NCBI RefSeq assembly: GCF_030813715.1
Contig: NZ_JAUSUZ010000001.1
Coordinates: forward strand, 1,364,001-1,428,000
Origin: Catenuloplanes indicus
GTDB lineage: Bacteria; Actinomycetota; Actinomycetes; Mycobacteriales; Micromonosporaceae
DNA length: 64,000 nt
Reading direction: 5' to 3'
Shown here piece by piece: positions 60,035 to 64,000 of this stretch. Position 1 is the first letter of the stretch. The number at the start of each line of letters is the position of its first letter. Under the pieces are notes generated by a model. It ran no database searches and was not told the DNA's origin. It worked only from the letters and a program-made list of their open reading frames with translations. Position numbers and translations under genes: made by a program.

Positions 60035-60874
60035 ATGACGACGATCCCCCGCTTCCCACTGCCGGTACGCGCCGTGCTCACCCTGGCCGCGATGTTCGTG
60101 GCCTCGCTCTCCGGCGCGGTCGCGCTGCTGCTGCCGGCCGGCACCGGCCAGGGCGTGGCGACCCACCTGTGTGCCACCGTGACCGGCATCGGGCTGGCGA
60201 TCGCGCTGGTCCGCGGCGTGGACCGGCGTCCGGTGGCCGCGCTCGGGCTGGGCCGGCCGGCGCTGCGGGCAAGCCTGGCCGCGCTGGCCGTGACGGGCGC
60301 GTGCACCGCGGCCGGCAACGGGCTGGCCGTGGCGCTCGGGCTGACCACGCCGTCGCCGGACATGCCGGACATGCCGATGTGGACGCTGCTGTCGAGTGTG
60401 CTGCTCGTGCTGACCCGGTCGTTCCTGCTGCAGGGCATCCCGGAGGAGGTGCTGTTCCGCGGCTACCTGGTGCAGACCGCGCTCGGCCGGCTGCCGCTGT
60501 GGGGCGTGACCGCGCTGTCCGTGCTGGTCTTCGGCGTGCCGCACCTGCTGTCCCGCTCCGGCGCGCAGTCGTTCGGCCAGCAGGTGGTGTTCCTGTTGCT
60601 GCCGATCGGGTTCGCGCTGCTGGCGACCGCGCTCCGGCTGCGTACCGGTTCGGTCTGGCCGGCGGTGGCGGTGCACGGCGGGTTCCACGTGAGCTGGTGG
60701 GTCGCGGCGCTGTGGGTGACGCCGCGGCCGGAGACGTACGGCGCGTACCTCGCGGTGGTCGGCGGCGTGCTGCTCGTCGTGGGCTTGGCCGCCGCGATCC
60801 TGGAGGTCAGGCGAACGCGCGCAGCTTCGCCGGGTTCCGCACCGCGAGCACTCGATGGATCCGTCCGTCCATGA
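60035..60874 (+). CDS. CPBP family intramembrane metalloprotease
   Basis: A 279-residue protein with about eight membrane helices. Active-site motifs: P-E-E-V-L-F-R-G-Y (E137-E138, R142), F-G-V-P-H (H170) and A-V-H-G-G-F-H (H214/H218). This is the standard EExxxR form, unlike the variant copy near the left end of the window. The last 68 bases overlap the convergent sigma-factor gene. No nearby peptide gene points to a specific substrate. Confidence 0.87.
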   Translation: MTTIPRFPLPVRAVLTLAAMFVASLSGAVALLLPAGTGQGVATHLCATVTGIGLAIALVRGVDRRPVAALGLGRPALRASLAALAVTGACTAAGNGLAVALGLTTPSPDMPDMPMWTLLSSVLLVLTRSFLLQGIPEEVLFRGYLVQTALGRLPLWGVTALSVLVFGVPHLLSRSGAQSFGQQVVFLLLPIGFALLATALRLRTGSVWPAVAVHGGFHVSWWVAALWVTPRPETYGAYLAVVGGVLLVVGLAAAILEVRRTRAASPGSAPRALDGSVRP

Positions 60875-61664
60875 CCTCCACGGTGATCAGCACGAGCGGC
60901 CCGGCCGGTGCGGTGACCAGCAGTGCCGGGCCGCCGTTCGCGGTGACGACCGACCAGGTGACGCCGGGGACCGCGTTGAGCTTCCCGGCGATGCCGGCCA
61001 CGAAGCCGGGGACGCGCTTGCTGACCGGGCGGAGCGTGGCGCTGACCACGCCGCCGCCGTCCGCGGTGTAGATCGCGTCCGCGGTGAGCACGGCCTCCAG
61101 GCGGTGTACGTCGCCGTCGCGCGCCGCGGCCAGGAACGCGTCCAGCAGCCGCCGGTGCACGGCCGGGTCGGCGGGCGTGCGACGGTGCGCGGCCAGGTGG
61201 GCACGGGCGCGGGTGACGAGCTGCCGCGCGTTCGGCTCGGTCACCTCGAGGATCTCCGCGATCCGGCGGTACGGGTAGTCGAACGCCTCGCGCAGCACGT
61301 AGGCGGCGCGTTCGCGGGCGCCGAGCCGCTCCAGCAGCATCAGCACGGCCAGTTCGAGCGCCTCCGCGCGTTCGGCGCCGAGCGCGGGGTCCGGTCCGGT
61401 CGCGACCGGCTCCGGCAGCCACGGTCCGGGGTAGGTCTCGCGGCGCGCGCGGGCGGAGGTGGCCTCGTTGATGGCCAGCCGGGTGATCGTGGTGACCAGG
61501 TAGGCGGCCGGGTCCCGTACCGTCCGGTGGTCGGTGCGCTGCCAGCGCAGCCAGGTCTCCTGGACGAGGTCCTCGGCCTCGGCCACGCTGCCGAGCATGC
61601 GGTAGCCGATGCCGAACAGCCGGTCACGGGTGCCGAGGAACGCGGCGAGCGGATCCGGCGGCAT
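60807..61664 (-). CDS. sigJ: ECF41 (SigJ-type) sigma factor with SnoaL-like extension
   Basis: A 285-residue sigma factor. Region 2 (YRMLGSVAEAEDLVQETWLRW) and region 4 (AAYVLREAFDYPYRRIAEILEVTEPNARQL) are followed by a SnoaL-like C-terminal domain (about 165-285). The three ECF41 signatures are all present: W-L-P-E-P in the linker (about 82-86), D-G-G-G in TADGGGVV and N-P-x-K-L in RNPAKLRAF. In ECF41 factors this extension regulates activity, with no separate anti-sigma needed. The divergent epimerase gene has a matching promoter. A small Cys-rich gene lies 17 bases upstream on the same strand. Confidence 0.9.
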   Translation of the reverse strand: MPPDPLAAFLGTRDRLFGIGYRMLGSVAEAEDLVQETWLRWQRTDHRTVRDPAAYLVTTITRLAINEATSARARRETYPGPWLPEPVATGPDPALGAERAEALELAVLMLLERLGARERAAYVLREAFDYPYRRIAEILEVTEPNARQLVTRARAHLAAHRRTPADPAVHRRLLDAFLAAARDGDVHRLEAVLTADAIYTADGGGVVSATLRPVSKRVPGFVAGIAGKLNAVPGVTWSVVTANGGPALLVTAPAGPLVLITVEVMDGRIHRVLAVRNPAKLRAFA

Positions 61665-61681
61665 CCGAAGATCCTAGAACC

Positions 61682-61855
61682 TCAGGCGGTACGTGGCGAC
61701 AGCACCGGGCTGCGCGGCAGGCACTGGTTCCAGCTGCGGCAGAGCGGGCTCATCCGGCAGCGCGCGGCGGCCGGGCACGACGGTCCGGGCCGGCGTCGCT
61801 CGCGGTACTCGGTCAGGTGCACCAGGACGCGCCTCTGGTCGATCTCGTCGTTCAC
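61682..61855 (-). CDS. Small CX5CX5CX5C protein upstream of ECF41 sigma
   Basis: A 57-residue basic protein from a GTG at 61855 with GGAGG about 4 bases upstream, and almost only G/C third positions. Helical N-terminus (VNDEIDQRRVLVHLTEYRER) is followed by four Cys at residues 27, 33, 39 and 45, each separated by exactly five residues (C-PAAAR-C-RMSPL-C-RSWNQ-C). It ends 17 bases ahead of the sigma gene's ATG, so the two are likely co-transcribed. The Cys ladder suggests a metal, a cluster or disulfides. I know no family with this pattern. It might be the sensor that tunes the sigma factor, as inference only. Confidence 0.65.
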   Translation of the reverse strand: MNDEIDQRRVLVHLTEYRERRRPGPSCPAAARCRMSPLCRSWNQCLPRSPVLSPRTA

Positions 61856-61913
61856 CGCACCTCCAGCCGGTCGTTGACGTCTACAACGAAATCCGGGGCC
61901 GCCGGTTCATCCG

Positions 61914-61940
61914 TGTCACGGATCGGGAGCGGGCCCGGTC
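61914..61940 (+). promoter_or_regulatory. ECF41-type promoter of the epimerase gene
   Basis: TGTCACG (61914-61920), a 16-base spacer and GGTC (61937-61940) match the ECF41 consensus TGTCACA-N16-CGTC in all but two positions. It lies 38 bases before the epimerase ATG, in the 5' region shared with the small Cys gene. It is the expected target of the adjacent sigma factor. Confidence 0.75.
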
Positions 61941-61977
61941 CTTGCCGATGGACGAACCACAGGAGGGACGGAAGACC

Positions 61978-62718
61978 ATGAGGATCGTAGTCATCGGCGG
62001 CACCGGGCTGATCGGCACCAAGGTCGTGGCGCGGCTGACGGCCGAGGGGCACGAGGCGGCCGCGGCGTCGCCGAGCAGCGGCGTGGACAGCATCACCGGC
62101 CAGGGCCTGGACACCGCGCTGGCCGGCGCGGACGTGGTGGTGGACGTGACGAACGCACCGGCCTGGGGCGACGAGGAGGTGCTGCGGTTCTTCACCGCGT
62201 CGACCGGGAACCTGCTGGCCGCGGCGCAGAAGGCGGGCGTACGGCACCACGTGGCGGTGTCGATCGTCGGCGCGGACCGGCTGCCCGGATCCGGCTACCT
62301 GCGGGCGAAGGTGGCGCAGGAGCAGCTGATCAAGGAGTCCGGCGTGCCGTACACGATCGTCCGGGCCACGCAGTTCTTCGAGTTCATCGCCGGGATCGCG
62401 CAGAACTCCACGGTCGGCACCGAGGTGCGCATCGCACCGGCGAAGTTCCAGCCGGTCGCGGCGGACGACGTGGCCGCGCTGGTCGCGGAGGTGGCCACCG
62501 GCCCGGCCGCGAACCGGACCGTGCAGGTGGCCGGGCCGGAGGTGTTCGCGTTCCCGGAGATCGTGGCCCGCGCGCTGGCGGGTGACCCCCGCACCGTCGT
62601 CGCCGATCCGGAGGCCGGCTACTTCGGCGCGGCACTGCCGGACGACGGGCTGATCCCGGTGCCCGGCACGGCCCGGCTCGGCGCGATCGACTACGCCACC
62701 TGGGCGGCGCGACGCTGA
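61978..62718 (+). CDS. NAD(P)-binding NmrA/epimerase-like oxidoreductase (ECF41 target)
   Basis: A 246-residue Rossmann-fold protein of the atypical SDR type: G-G-T-G-L-I-G (residues 7-13), DVVVDVTNAP (about 55-64), HHVAVSIVG and YLRAKVAQEQLIKESGVPYTIVR with a Y-x3-K-like segment. GGAGGGAC precedes the ATG at 61978. ECF41 sigma genes are typically next to carboxymuconolactone decarboxylase, oxidoreductase or epimerase genes, and this protein is of that group. Its substrate is not known; binding of NADPH for redox response is likely. Confidence 0.87.
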   Translation: MRIVVIGGTGLIGTKVVARLTAEGHEAAAASPSSGVDSITGQGLDTALAGADVVVDVTNAPAWGDEEVLRFFTASTGNLLAAAQKAGVRHHVAVSIVGADRLPGSGYLRAKVAQEQLIKESGVPYTIVRATQFFEFIAGIAQNSTVGTEVRIAPAKFQPVAADDVAALVAEVATGPAANRTVQVAGPEVFAFPEIVARALAGDPRTVVADPEAGYFGAALPDDGLIPVPGTARLGAIDYATWAARR

Positions 62719-62721
62719 GCG

Positions 62722-62752
62722 GTCAGGGCGGGAGGACCCCTCCCGCCCTGAC
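62722..62752 (+). terminator. Hairpin terminator after the epimerase gene
   Basis: GTCAGGGCGGGAG (62722-62734) pairs perfectly with CTCCCGCCCTGAC (62740-62752) around a 5-base loop. It begins 4 bases after the stop codon. Confidence 0.85.
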
Positions 62753-62874
62753 TCACCGTATTCGCGTAGTTACTCGCATGGGGCGAGAAGGGACCGCGAC
62801 CGGTTGTCGGCCGTCCACTGTGGCGTGATGCTGCCTGGCATCCCGACTCCACCCTCACCGGAAGGGCCACTGCC

Positions 62875-63111
62875 ATGCTGTTCCGCCGTACCGCGACCGC
62901 CGCGGTTCTCGCCGCGACCGCGTTCCTCGCCGTGCCGGGCACGCCCGCGCAGGCCCGGGCCTGCAAGATCGACCACACCTGCTACTGGGACTACTACGCC
63001 GACTCCACGCGGACCGAGCTGGTCGGCGGCGTCAACACGCTGTGCGACGGCACCCGGATCTCGTGGGGCCGGCGGACCGGCACGTTCGACTTCTCCGAGT
63101 CACCCTGCTGA
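62875..63111 (+). CDS. Small secreted Cys-containing protein (DUF6289-like)
   Basis: A 78-residue protein. A signal peptide (LFRRTATAAVLAATAFLAVPG to A-Q-A) leaves about 50 residues with four Cys, C-K-I-D-H-T-C, then N-T-L-C-D-G and a C-terminal C. The pattern C-Y-W-D-Y-Y-A-D-S and LVGG...C...I-S-W-G resembles the DUF6289 family of tiny exported actinomycete proteins. Role unknown; extracellular. GGAAGG lies 7-8 bases before the ATG. Confidence 0.7.
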   Translation: MLFRRTATAAVLAATAFLAVPGTPAQARACKIDHTCYWDYYADSTRTELVGGVNTLCDGTRISWGRRTGTFDFSESPC

Positions 63112-63343
63112 CGCCGGGCTGCCGGGCTCAAACATGAGCCCGCCTCCGGAGCGGCGTCCTTGATCCGCTAGTGTCCGAGCCTGCATATCCGTGACAACGG
63201 GCTGTGCGTAACCCGTGTGACGGTACCGAGGGCCGATTCGTGACGCCCTCGAGCAAGATCCTCCGGTGACCATGGCCACCGCCGGAAACGGGACTCCACG
63301 CCCACGACTGTCCGTTGATCAGGATGGAACGGGAGCGTGGAGA
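63112..63343. other. Intergenic region before NADH dehydrogenase gene
   Basis: No gene is seen in these 232 bases. The part 63180-63240 with GTGACAACGGGCTGTGCGTAACCCGTGTGACGG contains the inverted pair ACGGG...CCCGT and is the likely promoter/operator area. Confidence 0.35.
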
Positions 63344-64000
63344 ATGACACAGAACGCGGAACACAGGGTCGTCATCGTCGGCGCCGGCTTCGGCGGGATC
63401 TACGCGGCACGGGCGCTGCGCAAGGCCCCGGTCCGGGTCACCGTCATCAACGGCACCAACCACCACGTGTTCGAGCCGCTGATCTACCAGGTTGCGACCG
63501 GTGTCCTCGCCCCCGGTGAGGTCGCCACGCCGGTCCGCGAGCTGCTCGGCAAGCAGAAGAACACCGAGGTCCGGCTCGGCTGGGTCACCGACGTCGACCC
63601 GGACGCGAAGACCGTCACCGCGACCGGCCCCGGCGGTGCGTACACGGTCGGCTACGACACGCTGATCGTCGCGGCCGGTGCCACCCAGTCGTATTTCGGC
63701 AACGACGGCTTCGCCGAGCACGCGCCCGGCATGAAGACGCTGGACGACGCGCTCGACCTGCGCGGCCGCGTGTTCGGCGCGTTCGAGGCCGCGGAGGTGG
63801 CCACCGACCCGGAGGAGCAGGCGCGGCTGCTCACCTTCGTGATCGTCGGCGGTGGCCCGACCGGCGTGGAGCTGGCCGGTTCGATCTCCGAGATAGCCAC
63901 CCGCACGCTGCGCGGCCGGTACCGCAACATCGACCCGGCCTCGGCGCGGGTCGTGCTGCTGGACGCGGTCGACCGGGTGCTGCCCACGTTCCGCGAGCCG
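63344..64000 (+). CDS. ndh: Type II NADH dehydrogenase (NDH-2), 3' end missing
   Basis: The first 219 codons of an NAD(P)/FAD oxidoreductase. FAD motif V-I-V-G-A-G-F-G-G (about 9-17), NHHVFEPLIYQVATGVL (about 39-55), second dinucleotide motif FVIVGGGPTGVELAGSI (about 165-181). This matches respiratory Ndh, which passes electrons from NADH to menaquinone at the inner face of the membrane. GGAG and the short spacer GA precede the ATG at 63344. The C-terminal quinone-binding part lies outside the window. Confidence 0.92.
   Translation, partial: MTQNAEHRVVIVGAGFGGIYAARALRKAPVRVTVINGTNHHVFEPLIYQVATGVLAPGEVATPVRELLGKQKNTEVRLGWVTDVDPDAKTVTATGPGGAYTVGYDTLIVAAGATQSYFGNDGFAEHAPGMKTLDDALDLRGRVFGAFEAAEVATDPEEQARLLTFVIVGGGPTGVELAGSISEIATRTLRGRYRNIDPASARVVLLDAVDRVLPTFREP

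Overview
The window is 64 kb of chromosome from a very high-GC Gram-positive bacterium. Codon third positions are almost all G or C, GTG starts are common, and ribosome binding sites are GGAGG-like. Many small two-component, ECF sigma and TetR systems, Tat and lipoprotein signals, and an IS701-type element point to an actinomycete. A Micromonosporaceae member (Actinoplanes or Catenuloplanes type) is my best guess, by inference only. No rRNA, tRNA, CRISPR array or prophage was seen.

Layout. 1-3.6 kb: end of a WYL regulator, a CPBP membrane protease, a His/Gly-rich small protein and an MFS exporter. 3.6-8.85 kb: a possible cyclic-di-GMP island with a membrane GGDEF-EAL protein, two orphan solute-binding lipoproteins and a PilZ protein. 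9-16.7 kb: a partly decayed zone with two copies of a composite palindromic repeat, an SRPBCC remnant, a GntR-controlled NMT1/THI5-type transport operon lacking an ATPase, a TetR gene with twin operators, a GMC oxidoreductase with an internal deletion, and a minisatellite. 16.7-21.9 kb: an SHMT-fold protein without the PLP lysine, a calcium-loop protein, and a catabolic set (thiolase-like protein, nitronate monooxygenase-like enzyme, PEP mutase/isocitrate lyase-like enzyme). 22.9-26.4 kb: a tightly coupled ABC-2 exporter, kinase and regulator operon. 26.4-30.9 kb: a secreted NHL/OmpA protein and a copper operon (PCuAC, DyP peroxidase, CopC).

31-37.1 kb: a secreted protein, then a quinate/shikimate-type locus (TetR, dehydroshikimate dehydratase, shikimate dehydrogenase, atypical Nramp-like carrier). 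37.1-40.6 kb: a DM9 lectin-like protein, an NYN/OST-HTH nuclease and a membrane-anchored protein. 40.7-46.4 kb: a histidine kinase pseudogene, an ABC exporter, an ECF sigma/anti-sigma pair and a VanX-like dipeptidase. 46.8-53.8 kb: the most distinctive locus. A small candidate precursor peptide is followed by an HExxH peptide-modification protein and a 1068-residue EAD/NB-ARC/TPR protein of the FxSxx-COOH (FxsT) type. The HExxH gene is split by a 1429-bp IS701-like element with perfect 21-bp ends and a CTAG duplication; removing it restores the frame exactly.

53.8-64 kb: a diguanylate cyclase truncated before its GGDEF motif, a secreted HNH nuclease with a P domain, a BBE-type FAD oxidase, a NarL-type two-component pair, a second CPBP protease, an ECF41 (SigJ) sigma factor with a divergent epimerase target and a previously unlisted 57-residue CX5CX5CX5C protein, a small secreted protein, and the start of a type II NADH dehydrogenase.
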